In this document: one piece after another, positions 9,805 to 19,750 of the stretch | How positions within the stretch are numbered: position 1 is the stretch's first letter | How the letters are laid out: each line of letters starts with the position of its first letter | Origin: Photorhabdus laumondii subsp. laumondii | GTDB taxonomy: Bacteria > Pseudomonadota > Gammaproteobacteria > Enterobacterales > Enterobacteriaceae | DNA length: 64,000 nucleotides | Assembly: GCF_003343245.1 (NCBI RefSeq) | Contig: NZ_CP024901.1 | Location: forward strand, 248,001-312,000 | Direction: 5' to 3' | Notes under the pieces: model-generated | Seen by the model: only the letters and a program-made list of their open reading frames with translations | Database searches by the model: none | Told to the model about the DNA's origin: nothing | Position numbers and translations under genes: made by a program

Positions 9805-10242
9805 ATGATCGCGTTAATCCAGCGGGTAACACAGGCAAATGTTGTGGTTAAGAACGAAGTGGTTGGGGAAATTGGTCACGGCCTGCTGGTGTTGCTAGGT
9901 GTTGAGAAAGGAGATGATCAACAGAAGGCAAAACGGTTGTGTGAGAAGGTGATAGGGTATCGGATATTCAGTGATGAACAGGACAAAATGAACTTGAACG
10001 TCCAACAAATCGGAGGCAGTTTGCTGGTTGTCTCCCAGTTTACACTGGCTGCTGATACTCAAAAGGGCATGCGACCCAGTTTTTCCGGTGGCGCTGCCCC
10101 AGATAAGGCCGACGAATTATATCGCTATTTTGTTGAACAATGCCGCCAAAGTGGTGTAAAAACAGAAATCGGGCGGTTTGCTGCCGATATGAAAGTCAGC
10201 CTGACAAACGATGGGCCAGTCACTTTCTGGTTGCAGGTCTAG
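9805..10242 (+). CDS. dtd: D-aminoacyl-tRNA deacylase
   Basis: Dtd hydrolyses D-aminoacyl-tRNAs (and Gly-tRNA(Ala)) and so keeps D-amino acids out of translation. The 145 aa match the family length. Hallmarks: the SQFTLAAD motif (about 77-84) and NDGPVTFWL at the C-terminus, corresponding to the conserved SQxxL and NxGPxT active-site signatures. SD AAGGAAAA precedes the ATG. It lies between yihX and fabY as in enterobacteria, minus yihY. Confidence 0.97.
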   Translation: MIALIQRVTQANVVVKNEVVGEIGHGLLVLLGVEKGDDQQKAKRLCEKVIGYRIFSDEQDKMNLNVQQIGGSLLVVSQFTLAADTQKGMRPSFSGGAAPDKADELYRYFVEQCRQSGVKTEIGRFAADMKVSLTNDGPVTFWLQV

Positions 10243-10314
10243 CAACCAAAAATAGCCAGTAGAACGCAACCATCCCCGATTAAACATCATGATCAAAAGA
10301 AAGGGGCAGTTTCT

Positions 10315-11232
10315 ATGTATCATCTGCGAGTACCTGAAACAGAACAAGAACTGGAAGCATATTACCGATTTCGTTGGGAAATGTTGCGGAAGCCACTGCA
10401 TCAGCCTGTAGGCTCTGAGAAAGATGGTTACGACACGACGGCTCATCACCAGATGGTTGTGGATGAGAAAGGCAACCCGGTGGCGGTAGGGCGTTTATAT
10501 ATCAATGCGGATAGTGAAGGGGCAATCCGCTTTCTGGCAGTGCATCCCAACATGCAAGGTAGAGGGTTAGGAAAATTAATCGCAATGGCCCTGGAATCTG
10601 TTGCCCGTCAAGAGGGTGTTAAACGGGTAGTATGCAGTGCTCGTGAACATGCGGTGGAGTTTTTCAGTAAATTGGGGTTTGAAAACCGTGGGCCAATTAC
10701 TAGCCCACAAACGACACCTGTTCGTCATTTTCTGATGATAAAGCCGGTTGCAACACTTGATGATATTCTTCACCGGCCAGATTGGTGCAACGAACTGCAA
10801 CAGGCTTGGTACAAACATATTCCCCTTAGTGAAAAAATGGGGGTACGAATTTCTCAATATACCGGTCAGAGCTTTATTACCACCATGCCGGAAGCCGGGA
10901 ATCAAAATCCTCACCAAACTATCTTTGCGGGTAGTCTATTTTCTCTGGCAACCCTGACCGGTTGGGGGTTGATCTGGCTGTTGTTACAGGAACGTCAATT
11001 AGGTGGTGATATCATTCTGGCTGATGCCGATATCCGTTACAAAAAACCGGTTATTGGCAGGCCAAAATCTGTTGCCGATCTTAAAAATATGAGCGGCGAT
11101 TTGGCTCGTTTGGCACAAGGCAGTAAAGCGAGAGTGAAGCTGGATGTGATTGTCAGTGGTGATCAGGGAATCGGTGCGGTATTTACTGGCACCTACATGG
11201 TATTGCCGAATGCTTATACGGCTATCGCTTAG
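10315..11232 (+). CDS. fabY: GNAT plus hotdog thioesterase-like protein FabY (YiiD)
   Basis: A two-domain protein of 305 aa. The N-terminal half is an N-acetyltransferase fold with the acetyl-CoA loop [13 protein letters not shown] (about 78-90). The C-terminal half is a hotdog domain of the YiiD thioesterase type ([24 protein letters not shown]). The E. coli homologue YiiD/FabY has been linked to initiation of fatty acid synthesis through malonyl-ACP decarboxylation; I recall this and cannot check it. The start [10 protein letters not shown] lacks the roughly 16-residue N-terminal extension of E. coli YiiD. Downstream of dtd by 72 bp. Confidence 0.92.
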   Translation: MYHLRVPETEQELEAYYRFRWEMLRKPLHQPVGSEKDGYDTTAHHQMVVDEKGNPVAVGRLYINADSEGAIRFLAVHPNMQGRGLGKLIAMALESVARQEGVKRVVCSAREHAVEFFSKLGFENRGPITSPQTTPVRHFLMIKPVATLDDILHRPDWCNELQQAWYKHIPLSEKMGVRISQYTGQSFITTMPEAGNQNPHQTIFAGSLFSLATLTGWGLIWLLLQERQLGGDIILADADIRYKKPVIGRPKSVADLKNMSGDLARLAQGSKARVKLDVIVSGDQGIGAVFTGTYMVLPNAYTAIA

Positions 11233-11238
11233 ATTTCT

Positions 11239-11260
11239 CAGTGGCATTAAATATGCCACT
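11239..11260. terminator. Hairpin between converging fabY and NUDIX genes
   Basis: CAGTGGCAT and ATGCCACTG form a 9-bp perfect stem with a short AT loop in the 37-bp gap between two converging genes. There is no good T-tract on either strand, so termination strength is uncertain. Confidence 0.5.
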
Positions 11261-11269
11261 GGGGGACTT

Positions 11270-11692
11270 TCACGACTCGTTGAATACACGTAACATAAAG
11301 TCATCAAGTTCACTGCGGAAATTATCTATATTGCTCCATTGATATTGCGTGTGTTCAGGCGAAAGCTTAATTTCACCAGTGCATATGACATTAAAATTTA
11401 TCTGAAGGCATCGAGTCTCCTTAATAGAATATTCCACTGCGCTGATAAAACCAATAACATCATCAAGAAACAGTCCGGTCTCTTCTCCTATTTCACGAGA
11501 TAGTGCTTGTAATAGATTTTCTCCTTTTTCTACACCGCCAGAGGGAATTTCCCAGAGATTCGGCGGGGATTCATCAGGAGCTCGTTGTAAGAACAGAATA
11601 TTGCCATTTTGATCTCTGATGATGCCACCGACAACAATACGGTCATAATTTTGCAGTTTGTTTTCAATGGATTCAGGCAGTATACACGTCAT
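11270..11692 (-). CDS. NUDIX hydrolase
   Basis: A 140-aa pyrophosphohydrolase of the NUDIX superfamily. The complete Nudix box GX5EX7REUXEEXGU is visible at about residues 51-73 (G-GVEKG-E...SREIGEETGL), so Mg2+ binding and catalysis should be intact. Substrate cannot be deduced; the family hydrolyses nucleoside diphosphates linked to another moiety. It converges with fabY. The 170 bp between its start and the yicH stop are AT-rich and hold no gene I can see. Confidence 0.88.
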   Translation of the reverse strand: MTCILPESIENKLQNYDRIVVGGIIRDQNGNILFLQRAPDESPPNLWEIPSGGVEKGENLLQALSREIGEETGLFLDDVIGFISAVEYSIKETRCLQINFNVICTGEIKLSPEHTQYQWSNIDNFRSELDDFMLRVFNES

Positions 11693-11862
11693 TTTTTGTG
11701 CCTTGTTACAACTTCATGGGTGAAATTTAATTGCGTTTTTAATGTCATCGATATTAATACGGTTTTTCGGCTGATACTGATCGAAAATTTTATTAATGGA
11801 TTGAAATAGAAAGTAATTATTATAGGGTTGAGTCGGGTACATAGGTACCCGAATATTCGTTA

Positions 11863-13572
11863 CTATAACTTAACAACCGGACAGGTTTCACAGTTTGGGG
11901 TGGATATTTGCCCCTTATTGATGATTTGCGTTTCGCTGCCTGATTGTTTATCCGTGGCAGTCAATGAACCATCGATAGTACTTTTAATATTATCAGCAGC
12001 AAGATCTCCCTGTATTAACAGCGTGAAATTGCCTTTACCCTGTAATTTCAACGGCACCCACCGCCATTGAGGCAAAATCGTTAAATCTGCATCTATTCCC
12101 CGGAAATCTAAAGTAAATGGCTTCTGTACCTGTTGATCTACTGTACCCTTCACTTTCAGTAATCCGTTATCAACAGAAGCATCTAATTGATCGAGGATCA
12201 GTGTATCTCCTTCTGTATGTAATTTAAGGTAAGGGCGACGTAATTCAACTTTGTTAAATGTTGCGCTAGTGGCACTTAGATTCGAAGAGCCATGCCAGAT
12301 TCCCCATTTCCCTTCTTTCAGTAATTCCATGTCATAGATATAACCACTGAGGGCAGTAAGCTGGAATGGAAAATCGGGGTTAATATCAATCAGTAAGCTG
12401 TTGTTAATTGTCAGCTCGTTAATGGAAAATCGCGATATCCATTTAGGCAATGATTTTTTCAGCAACTGATGCCAGTTTTGTGGCAAGGTATAAGTTAAAC
12501 CGGCAACCGTAGCATTGGTGATGTTGAATTGTTTTGTTTGGTGATTCCATTGCCCTTTGACGTGGAATAACCCCTTTTCCCAACGGGAAGTGAGATTGGA
12601 AATAGTGAGTTCATTGCCTGCAAGAAGAAGGTGACCAATAACATCGGTGAAATGAAGATCATTCAGCGTAATATCCATAACGTTGAAATCAATGATGCCC
12701 TCTTTTGCCTGCCAGATCCCGTTAGTCAACCCGACATTTTTTACTGAGACATCCAGATAGTTAGCAGACCAGTTTTTACCTTCCAGTTTGGCATTAGTGA
12801 GACTCAGATCTTTGATACTGATTGCAGGTAATTTGTTCGTTTTTCGCAATAACTCCTCAAGTGCCATTGGCGTTTGCCAACGAATATTGCTGATAAGTAA
12901 ATTATCCCACTGCCAGCTACCATCAGGCAGACGTTGCCCATTACCTGATACCGAACCCTGTGCCAATGTTGCACCAAATGAACGGAGAGTGAGGGTATTT
13001 TGCTGGTTATCTCCTCGCATAATGACTTTGTCGAGAGAAATATCATTGAAATTCAGTTTATCAGCGCTGAATTGAAATTCCCCATTCCCTGCCAACGTAT
13101 TTAATTGTGGGTTCCAAGGAGTGATACCGCCAGTGATGTTTTGCCCTTGAATTTGCCAGCTTGCATTTTCTGACTGAATAGCCATCTGATTAAGTTGCAG
13201 AATGTTGGCGCTAAAAGGTAAGGATTGTTGCTGGCCTTTGATTGTTAATTGGCCCTGTTGCAATAGCAGACGATGAAAATGGCGCGGGGAAGTCAGTTGC
13301 TGCCAGTTGAAATCGAATGCGGCAACTTGAGCCGCTAAAATGAAAGTTTGTTGCTGATTGCTAATGACAATATTGGAAAATGTCAGGGTGCCCGGTTGTG
13401 ACCAGTTATGTTCGATATTGCCTATTTGAACCTGATAACGGCTGTGATGACTCAGCCATTGACTAAGCTGATGTGTTCCCCAGTTTGTCTGCATCACGAC
13501 ATAAACCGTGATTACTGCCAGTATTACCAGTAATAACAGTGTAACCAGCGATTTTCCTAACCATTTCATCAT
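11863..13572 (-). CDS. yicH: AsmA-family inner-membrane protein YicH
   Basis: A 569-aa AsmA-like protein, the same length as E. coli YicH. It has an N-terminal membrane anchor (about 5-28, VTLLLLVILAVITVYVVMQT) and then a long, beta-rich periplasmic region. Conserved blocks include WGTHQLSQWLS after the anchor, LTYTLPQNWHQL near 360 and INPDFPFQLTALSGY near 395. AsmA-like proteins form bridge-like structures that move phospholipids towards the outer membrane; that this one does so is an inference. It ends with a small Cys cluster (CETC). E. coli has yicH beside xanP; here a monooxygenase gene lies between. Confidence 0.9.
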   Translation of the reverse strand: MMKWLGKSLVTLLLLVILAVITVYVVMQTNWGTHQLSQWLSHHSRYQVQIGNIEHNWSQPGTLTFSNIVISNQQQTFILAAQVAAFDFNWQQLTSPRHFHRLLLQQGQLTIKGQQQSLPFSANILQLNQMAIQSENASWQIQGQNITGGITPWNPQLNTLAGNGEFQFSADKLNFNDISLDKVIMRGDNQQNTLTLRSFGATLAQGSVSGNGQRLPDGSWQWDNLLISNIRWQTPMALEELLRKTNKLPAISIKDLSLTNAKLEGKNWSANYLDVSVKNVGLTNGIWQAKEGIIDFNVMDITLNDLHFTDVIGHLLLAGNELTISNLTSRWEKGLFHVKGQWNHQTKQFNITNATVAGLTYTLPQNWHQLLKKSLPKWISRFSINELTINNSLLIDINPDFPFQLTALSGYIYDMELLKEGKWGIWHGSSNLSATSATFNKVELRRPYLKLHTEGDTLILDQLDASVDNGLLKVKGTVDQQVQKPFTLDFRGIDADLTILPQWRWVPLKLQGKGNFTLLIQGDLAADNIKSTIDGSLTATDKQSGSETQIINKGQISTPNCETCPVVKL

Positions 13573-14040
13573 CAGACTCCAATCGGCTTATAGCTTCCTT
13601 TGTATAATTTAACAATAAAAATATCAACAAGTCACTATATTAGTTGTTATTTCTAATAATTTCAGGGTATGAAATGAAAAAGTAATGAATTATTCGTTAT
13701 CGTTTTATTCTATTAAAATAAACTTCGGAGATTAATCTTTAATTAATTGTATTTTTGTTTTTCGTGCTAAGTTTTATTAATTATTTGGAATATTTTTATG
13801 AATTTGTTAATAATTATATTGTGTGATTAATATAATTATTAAATCTATATTTTATTGCATGATAATATAGCCAATGACATCCGAATGAATTAATGTATTA
13901 ATGGATGGCTATAAATGGAATAATGATATTTTTTCGTCATTCCTTTCTATTCCTTTCTCAGTTTGATTGATGCTTGAAATAACACTGCATAGTTTATTTT
14001 CACCCATCTTCCGGTAAATAAAAAATGTAAGGAATCTTCT
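13573..14040. other. AT-rich intergenic region before the HpaB-like gene
   Basis: About 470 bp between the divergently transcribed yicH and the monooxygenase gene. It is strongly AT-rich, with several TTAATTAA-like stretches and a short inverted repeat around ATTAATGTATTAAT (13889-13903). I see no gene, RNA or clear promoter. The composition fits a silenced or regulated promoter region. Confidence 0.5.
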
Positions 14041-15594
14041 ATGTCAGAAAACATGAAACAAAAATCGTCGAATGAAGGTAATATCCGCACAACCCGCCCA
14101 CTTACAGGAACGGAATTTCTGGATGGGCTAAACGATGGTCGGGAAGTCTGGGCTTATGGTGAACGCATTCACGATGTTGTCAACCATCCTGCTTTTCAAA
14201 ATCCGGCCCGAGCTATTGCGAAACTTTACGACGCTTTGCACGATCCTGCTTATCGTGACGTACTGACCACGGCGACAGATACGGGGAGTTGTGGTGTAAC
14301 ACACCCTTTTTTCCGTATACCGCGCTCACAGCAGGATTTAATTGCTGATCGTGATGCTATTGCCGCGTGGGCTCGCATGAGTTATGGCTGGTTGGGGAGA
14401 AGCCCTGATTATAAGGCTTCGTTTCTTACCTCGCTCGGCGTAAAACCGGAAATTTATGGTGATTTTGCTGATAATGCAAAAAGCTGGTATATCCGTTCGC
14501 AGGAAAGCGTGTTTTACTGGAATCACTCGATTATTAATCCGCCAATAGATCGTCATTTATCACCTGATGAAATTGGGGATATTTGTATTCATGTTGAAAA
14601 AGAATGTGATGATGGATTAATTGTCAGCGGCGCTAAAGTTGTTGCCACAGGATCGGCGATTAGTCACTACAACTTTATTGGTCATTACGGTTTACCAATA
14701 AAGAAACGGGAATTTGCGTTGGTCTTTACCTTGCCGATGAATACCCCGGGAGTGAAATTAATTTGTCGTCCCTCTTACGCAATGGCGGCTGATAAAATGG
14801 GCAGTCCTTTTGATTATCCGCTCTCGTCCCGATTTGATGAGAACGATACGATAATGATTCTGGATAAAGTGAAGGTTCCTTGGGAAAACATATTTATCTA
14901 TGGAGATGTAGATAAAGTTTCGTTATTTTTTGCTGAATCGGGTTATTTTCATCGGGCTATGTTGCATGGTGTGACTCGATTGGCGGTTAAACTTGATTTT
15001 CTTTCTGGGTTGCTTATTAAGGGGGTTGAAGCTACGGGTACGAAGGATTTTCGTGGCGTACAAGCACGGGTTGGTGAAGTATTGTCATGGCGTAATATGT
15101 TTTGGGCACTCAGTGATGCGATGATTAAATCCCCGGAGCCTTGGAGTGGAGATGCCCTATTGCCTCGGTACGAGTATGGGATAGCTTATCGTTGGTTTAT
15201 GACGCTGGGTTACCCGCGGGTAAAAGAGATTATTGAACAGGATTTGGGCAGTGCCTTGATTTATATTAACTCTCATGCCCGCGATTTTTCCAACCCGGAA
15301 CTGTCTCCTTATCTTGATAAATACATGCGTGGCTCCAATGGTTACAGTGCAGTTGAGCGAGTCAAGCTCATGAAACTGATTTGGGACTCGATCGGTACGG
15401 AATTCGCTGGCAGGCATGAATTATACGAGCGCAATTATTCCGGCAACCACGAAGCTATCAGAGTCGATGTGTTATTGGCTTCCCAAGCCACGGGCTTAGT
15501 GGATCAATTGAAAGGGTTTGCTGAGCAGTGTATGAGTGAATACGATCTTGATGGTTGGGTTGGTAACGATTTTATTTGGCCTTCCAACCGCTAG
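14041..15594 (+). CDS. HpaB-type FAD-dependent aromatic monooxygenase
   Basis: A 517-aa member of the 4-hydroxyphenylacetate 3-monooxygenase (HpaB) oxygenase family. These enzymes use FADH2 from a separate reductase to hydroxylate phenols. Family blocks are visible: RPLTGTEFLDGLNDGREVW at the start, NHPAFQNPARAIAKLYD near 48, a central acyl-CoA-dehydrogenase-like fold (DKMGSPFDYPLSSRFDENDTI, DKVKVPWENIFIYGD near 280) and a C-terminal helical domain with GTEFAGRHELYERNYSGN near 455. No HpaC-like reductase and no hpa catabolic genes are in the window, so it may serve secondary metabolism with a distant reductase. SD AAGGAA supports the start. The AT-rich upstream region and insertion between yicH and xanP suggest acquisition. 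Confidence 0.85.
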   Translation: MSENMKQKSSNEGNIRTTRPLTGTEFLDGLNDGREVWAYGERIHDVVNHPAFQNPARAIAKLYDALHDPAYRDVLTTATDTGSCGVTHPFFRIPRSQQDLIADRDAIAAWARMSYGWLGRSPDYKASFLTSLGVKPEIYGDFADNAKSWYIRSQESVFYWNHSIINPPIDRHLSPDEIGDICIHVEKECDDGLIVSGAKVVATGSAISHYNFIGHYGLPIKKREFALVFTLPMNTPGVKLICRPSYAMAADKMGSPFDYPLSSRFDENDTIMILDKVKVPWENIFIYGDVDKVSLFFAESGYFHRAMLHGVTRLAVKLDFLSGLLIKGVEATGTKDFRGVQARVGEVLSWRNMFWALSDAMIKSPEPWSGDALLPRYEYGIAYRWFMTLGYPRVKEIIEQDLGSALIYINSHARDFSNPELSPYLDKYMRGSNGYSAVERVKLMKLIWDSIGTEFAGRHELYERNYSGNHEAIRVDVLLASQATGLVDQLKGFAEQCMSEYDLDGWVGNDFIWPSNR

Positions 15595-15628
15595 GAGATA
15601 AATCATCATCACGCACGATGATGAAATA

Positions 15629-15751
15629 TATACCCAATGGATTTCAAGATGCATCGCGACGGCAAAGGAGCGAATCCCCGGGAGCATAGGTAACGATGTG
15701 ACCGGGGTGAGTGCAGCCAACAAAGAGGCAACTTGAAAGATAACGGGTATA
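15629..15751. repeat. ERIC element 2
   Basis: A 123-bp ERIC copy, with terminal TATACCC and GGGTATA and slightly shortened in the GGTGAGTGCAGCC arm. It lies in the gap between the converging monooxygenase gene and xanP; no other terminator stands out there. Confidence 0.88.
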
Positions 15752-15802
15752 CGTGCGTGATGAGTCGATTATGGGTAACCCGAGATCAAATTTGTAGAAA
15801 AA

Positions 15803-17188
15803 CTACTTCTCCTGAGGAAATACCAAATTAAGAGTGATGGCTGTCAGACCGCCAGCAGCAATACCGGAAGAGAGTAACGTTTTCAGCCAGTCAGGAGCGA
15901 ACTGTAAAATTAGTGGTTGTTGCGCAACACCCATACCAACCGCTAAAGAGAGCGCGATAATCATAATTGCCCGGCGGTTAAGTGCCTCTCTGGAAACGAT
16001 ACGGATACCTGATGCGGCAATCGTACCGAACATCACGATAGTGGCACCTCCCAATACCGGTTCAGGGATCTGTTGTACAAATCCTGCGACCGCAGGAAAT
16101 AGTCCTAATAGCATCAACATCAGCGCCACGGCGTAACCTACATGACGGCTGGCAACGCCGGTTAATTGGATAACCCCGTTATTCTGCCCAAAACAAGAAT
16201 TTGGAAAAGTATTAAATACGGCAGAAAGCATAGAATTTAGGCCGTTAGCTAAAACACCGCCTTTAATACGCTTCATATATAGAGGACCGCTGACCGGTTG
16301 CTCGGAAACATCAGATGTTGCAGTAATATCGCCGATGGTTTCCAGCGAAGTTACCATGAAAATCAGCATCAACGGGATAAGCAGATTCCAGTCAAAGGAA
16401 AGACCATAATAGAGTGGAGCGGGAATTGTCATGAGTGAACCATTTTCCTGTACCGTTGCTGGTGGCAGCATACCCATTAGCCAGGCGGCAACATAACCTA
16501 CCGTCATTGCAATCACCAGAGAAGCCACACGCAGATAAGGATTACGCTGGCGGTTCAGCAAAACAATCACCACCAATACAACACCGGCCAGAAACAGATG
16601 CTCTGGAGAACCAAAAGTGTGATTTTCGATAGCAGAGAATCCACCACCGATAGAGGTCAATCCAACCTGAATCAGAGACAAACCGATAATCATCACCACA
16701 ACACCGGAAACTAATGGGGTGATAATTCTTCGGGCCAGATGCAATACGCGGGATAACAGAATTTCTGTAACGGATGCCACCATCAAAGTACCGAATAATG
16801 CGGCCATCATAGTAGAAATGTCGGCACCGCCGTTTTTTAATGCCAGCCCGCCCATAATCAAGGGGGAAACAAAGTTAAAACTGGTCCCTTGGATAGAAAG
16901 CAAACCAGAACCGATTGGCCCCCAAGTGCGGATCTGAATCAATGATGCTAGCCCTGAAGCAAACAGAGACATACTGATAATCCGCTGTGTATCGTGAGTG
17001 GGCAGCCCTAGCGCTTGGCAGATCAAGATTGCTGGCGTGATGACCGCGACAAACATTGCCAGTAAATGCTGACAGGCAGCAAACAATGTTTGTGGCAATG
17101 GTGGTCGATCTTCTAAGCGATAAATCAATTCACTAGCTGATTTTTTCGGGGGTATTGTTTCAGCTTGTTTAGGGGATGAGGTGAGCAT
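15803..17188 (-). CDS. xanP: Xanthine permease XanP
   Basis: A proton-driven xanthine importer of the nucleobase-ascorbate transporter family (NCS2), in the inner membrane. The 461 aa align over the full length with E. coli XanP as remembered. Hallmarks are the TM1 region [14 protein letters not shown], the [15 protein letters not shown] stretch, the [17 protein letters not shown] segment in TM8 and the NAT signature [23 protein letters not shown] near 330. It is divergent from gltS, as in E. coli. A perfect PurR box lies in the shared upstream region. Confidence 0.96.
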   Translation of the reverse strand: MLTSSPKQAETIPPKKSASELIYRLEDRPPLPQTLFAACQHLLAMFVAVITPAILICQALGLPTHDTQRIISMSLFASGLASLIQIRTWGPIGSGLLSIQGTSFNFVSPLIMGGLALKNGGADISTMMAALFGTLMVASVTEILLSRVLHLARRIITPLVSGVVVMIIGLSLIQVGLTSIGGGFSAIENHTFGSPEHLFLAGVVLVVIVLLNRQRNPYLRVASLVIAMTVGYVAAWLMGMLPPATVQENGSLMTIPAPLYYGLSFDWNLLIPLMLIFMVTSLETIGDITATSDVSEQPVSGPLYMKRIKGGVLANGLNSMLSAVFNTFPNSCFGQNNGVIQLTGVASRHVGYAVALMLMLLGLFPAVAGFVQQIPEPVLGGATIVMFGTIAASGIRIVSREALNRRAIMIIALSLAVGMGVAQQPLILQFAPDWLKTLLSSGIAAGGLTAITLNLVFPQEK

Positions 17189-17240
17189 GGTGTGAAATTC
17201 CGGACTGACAAAGAACGCATTTTAATGATCAACTGCGTAA

Positions 17241-17256
17241 AAGCAATCGTTTGCGT
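17241..17256. promoter_or_regulatory. PurR operator between xanP and gltS
   Basis: AAGCAATCGTTTGCGT matches the PurR consensus ANGCAANCGNTTNCNT at every defined position, on both strands. It is 53 bp upstream of the xanP ATG and 175 bp before gltS. PurR with hypoxanthine or guanine would repress the purine permease; this is inferred from the motif and the target gene. Confidence 0.75.
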
Positions 17257-17430
17257 AAAAATTCTGTTTGTTGCCATGATTCGCTCTGGTCACATTTTTA
17301 TATGTTTTAACTTGTGTTTGTTGCAGATTTTTTTTCTAATCCAGCGTTGCCTGCTTTTGGCGTTCTCTAAAGGATGAGTATAACGTCGTAATAACTTACA
17401 TAATTTTAACAATATAGCTGGGGTACATAG

Positions 17431-18639
17431 ATGTATCATCTTGATGTTTATGGCACGCTCGTTGCGTCTGCATTAGTACTATTACTTGGGCGTAAACTTG
17501 TACAATCCGTCCCATTTCTTGAAAAATACACCATTCCTGAACCTGTCGCGGGTGGCCTGTTAGTTGCTCTAATTCTTTTAGCGGTTAAACAAACAACAGG
17601 CTGGGAAATCAACTTTGATTTATCTCTTAAAGACCCTTTGATGTTAACTTTCTTCGCCACTATCGGCTTGAATGCCAATCTTTCCAGCCTGAAAGCGGGT
17701 GGTAAGGTCCTGTTCACGTTTGTCTTCGTCGTTGTGGGTTTGCTACTGGTTCAGAACACGGTGGGTATCGCTTTGGCTGAACTGTTGGGGCTGGATCCAT
17801 TAATGGGCTTACTGGCGGGTTCTGTTACGCTATCTGGCGGTCATGGTACCGGTGCCGCTTGGGGTAAACTGTTTAGTGAGCGTTATGGTTTTGAAAATGC
17901 AACCGAAGTGGCAATGGCTTGTGCGACTTTCGGTTTAGTACTGGGTGGTTTGATTGGTGGTCCGGTCGCTCGTTTCCTGGTGAGAAATACAAAAACTCCG
18001 GGCTTGAGGGGCGATGATACCGAAGTGCCGACAGCATTTGAAAAACCGTATACCGGGCGGATGATCACAGCACTGGTGATGCTGGAAACGATCGCCTTGA
18101 TCGCTATCTGTCTGATGGCAGGTAATTTTGTATCTGAACTTCTGCAAGGTACATGGTTTGAATTACCGACGTTCGTCTGTGTGTTATTTATCGGGGTTAT
18201 TCTCAGTAACAGTCTATCGGTGTTAGGTTTTTACCGAGTCTTTGACCGAGCAGTTTCTGTACTGGGCAACGTAAGTCTTTCCCTGTTCCTGGCAATGGCG
18301 TTAATGAGCCTGAAATTGTGGCAGATGGCATCGCTGGCATTACCCATGCTGGTTATTCTCACCATCCAGGCCATCGTGATGGCGCTGTATGCAATTTTTG
18401 TCACCTATCGAGTGATGGGTAAAAACTATGATGCTGCGGTTTTGGCGGCAGGTCACTGTGGTTTTGGTTTAGGGGCGACACCTACCGCCATTGCGAACAT
18501 GCAGGCGATTACTGATCGCTTCGGGCCATCCCATGTGGCGTTTCTGGTGGTGCCGATGGTTGGGGCATTCTTTATCGATATCGTTAACGCGATTGTGATT
18601 AAACTCTATTTGCTGTTACCCGTTTTCCCGGCGGTGTAG
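17431..18639 (+). CDS. gltS: Sodium/glutamate symporter
   Basis: GltS imports glutamate with Na+ across the inner membrane. The 402 aa show the internally repeated five-helix architecture with two re-entrant loops. Conserved blocks are TIPEPVAGGLLVALI near 30, the first pore-loop motif SGGHGTGAAWGKLF near 132 and the second AGHCGFGLGATPTAIANMQA near 337. It aligns end to end with E. coli GltS. A 10-bp hairpin (18655-18686) follows the stop. In E. coli recG is next; here a 7.7-kb accessory segment intervenes. Confidence 0.97.
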   Translation: MYHLDVYGTLVASALVLLLGRKLVQSVPFLEKYTIPEPVAGGLLVALILLAVKQTTGWEINFDLSLKDPLMLTFFATIGLNANLSSLKAGGKVLFTFVFVVVGLLLVQNTVGIALAELLGLDPLMGLLAGSVTLSGGHGTGAAWGKLFSERYGFENATEVAMACATFGLVLGGLIGGPVARFLVRNTKTPGLRGDDTEVPTAFEKPYTGRMITALVMLETIALIAICLMAGNFVSELLQGTWFELPTFVCVLFIGVILSNSLSVLGFYRVFDRAVSVLGNVSLSLFLAMALMSLKLWQMASLALPMLVILTIQAIVMALYAIFVTYRVMGKNYDAAVLAAGHCGFGLGATPTAIANMQAITDRFGPSHVAFLVVPMVGAFFIDIVNAIVIKLYLLLPVFPAV

Positions 18640-18654
18640 GGATAAATTAGAGAG

Positions 18655-18686
18655 ATACTGCACCTGCTATGCAGTTGGTGCAGTAT
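18655..18686 (+). terminator. Probable gltS terminator
   Basis: ATACTGCACC and GGTGCAGTAT form a 10-bp perfect stem 16 bp after the gltS stop. The following TGTCTTTGTATTCTTT is a weak T-tract. Confidence 0.6.
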
Positions 18687-18882
18687 TGTCTTTGTATTCT
18701 TTAATCATTATTTATTTTAAGCAAGCACCGTCATAGTTTCACCTCTTACCTGTATGTATGGGGGTCCAGATAGATCCCGTTAGCCTCGCCTGTATTCCAT
18801 TGGAATATCAGGCGAGATGGTCTTTTACTGTGTTTTACTTATAATTTAACGCATTCAAATATAGTAAGAAGGATGAACAACG

Positions 18883-19107
18883 ATGAAGCTTTTTAACGCT
18901 CTGGGGTTTCGTTGGGACCGATCTTCGGTTCCTCTTATTGTTCCGATTCATTCTATTGAGCGGGTATGCTTCCGTTTTCACCGGATGCTACCGGAGTTTG
19001 TTTGGGATGCTAGCGTTCTTGAAGGCAATCCTTTTACTTTCCCCGAAGTGAAAACATTGTTAGGTGGATTGTCACCCGGATGCAGAGCAAATTCGAACGG
19101 CGAATAG
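18883..19107 (+). pseudogene. Truncated Fic-family gene (5' copy)
   Basis: The first 60 or so codons, and about 85 bp of upstream DNA, are near-identical to the complete Fic gene at 22365. Both begin MKLFNALGFRWDR and reach the stretch FPEVKTLL. The similarity stops there and the frame ends after an unrelated tail (GGLSPGCRANSNGE). The catalytic Fic motif is absent, so this is a remnant of a duplication or the old end of a rearranged segment. Confidence 0.85.
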
Positions 19108-19171
19108 ATGAAATAATATTGACAACCGGACAGGAGTAGTCATTCTGATAATAATACTTCTATCGCCTCTA

Positions 19172-19230
19172 TCTATGTGACCGGGGTGAGCGCAGCCAAC
19201 AAAGAGGCAACTTGAAAGATAGCGGGTATA
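19172..19230. repeat. ERIC element 3 (right half only)
   Basis: About 59 bp matching the right arm of ERIC: CTATGTGACCGGGGTGAGCG, then the CAACAAAGAGGCAACTTGAA arm, ending GCGGGTATA. The left arm is missing. The break coincides with the disordered DNA after the truncated Fic gene. Confidence 0.8.
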
Positions 19231-19265
19231 CCGTTAAACATTAAAGGATGGAAATAGTTCCTCAA

Positions 19266-19581
19266 ATAACGACGGCTCATTGGCATCTCTCTATTGTTTA
19301 AACAACATAATTATTATAAGAATAATAGTTTCTACAAAAAATAGGTGTTTTATATTTATTTTACTTCCTCATATTTATCCGAAAATTAACCAATATTAAA
19401 AAATTATATCTAATTCATCACTAACATATTAATATAAATAACGCTTCATGATTCTGCCACGCGCGAATTTACTAACCTATTGTTATAGGTGAAATTATGA
19501 GTGATGTAAGATGTGGCGCTATTTTGGAATCTTATTTATAACAAGAGAAAAACTTTCAGTAATTATTAATTCGTACTAAAT
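19266..19581. repeat. 316-bp direct repeat, copy A
   Basis: An AT-rich, apparently non-coding stretch, found again at 21851-22166 in the same orientation with only a few base changes (for example AACGCTTC versus AACGTTTC). The copies bracket the methyltransferase and the Phd/ParE pair. It carries no terminal inverted repeats that I can see, so it looks like duplicated flanking DNA rather than an IS. Confidence 0.9.
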
Positions 19582-19600
19582 AATATATTTCTTCGATAAA

Positions 19601-19718
19601 TATACCCTATGGATTTCAAGATGCATCGCGACGGCAAGGGCGTGAATCCCCGGGAGCATAGGTAACGATGTGACCGAGTGCAACCAACAAAGAGGCAACT
19701 TGAAAGATGACGGGTATA
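19601..19718. repeat. ERIC element 4
   Basis: A 118-bp ERIC copy with a short internal deletion near the GTGACCGAGTGCAACC arm. It ends just before the methyltransferase gene. Confidence 0.88.
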
Positions 19719-19750
19719 AAGTATTTTGGCCTTTAGCTAAGGATAACAAC

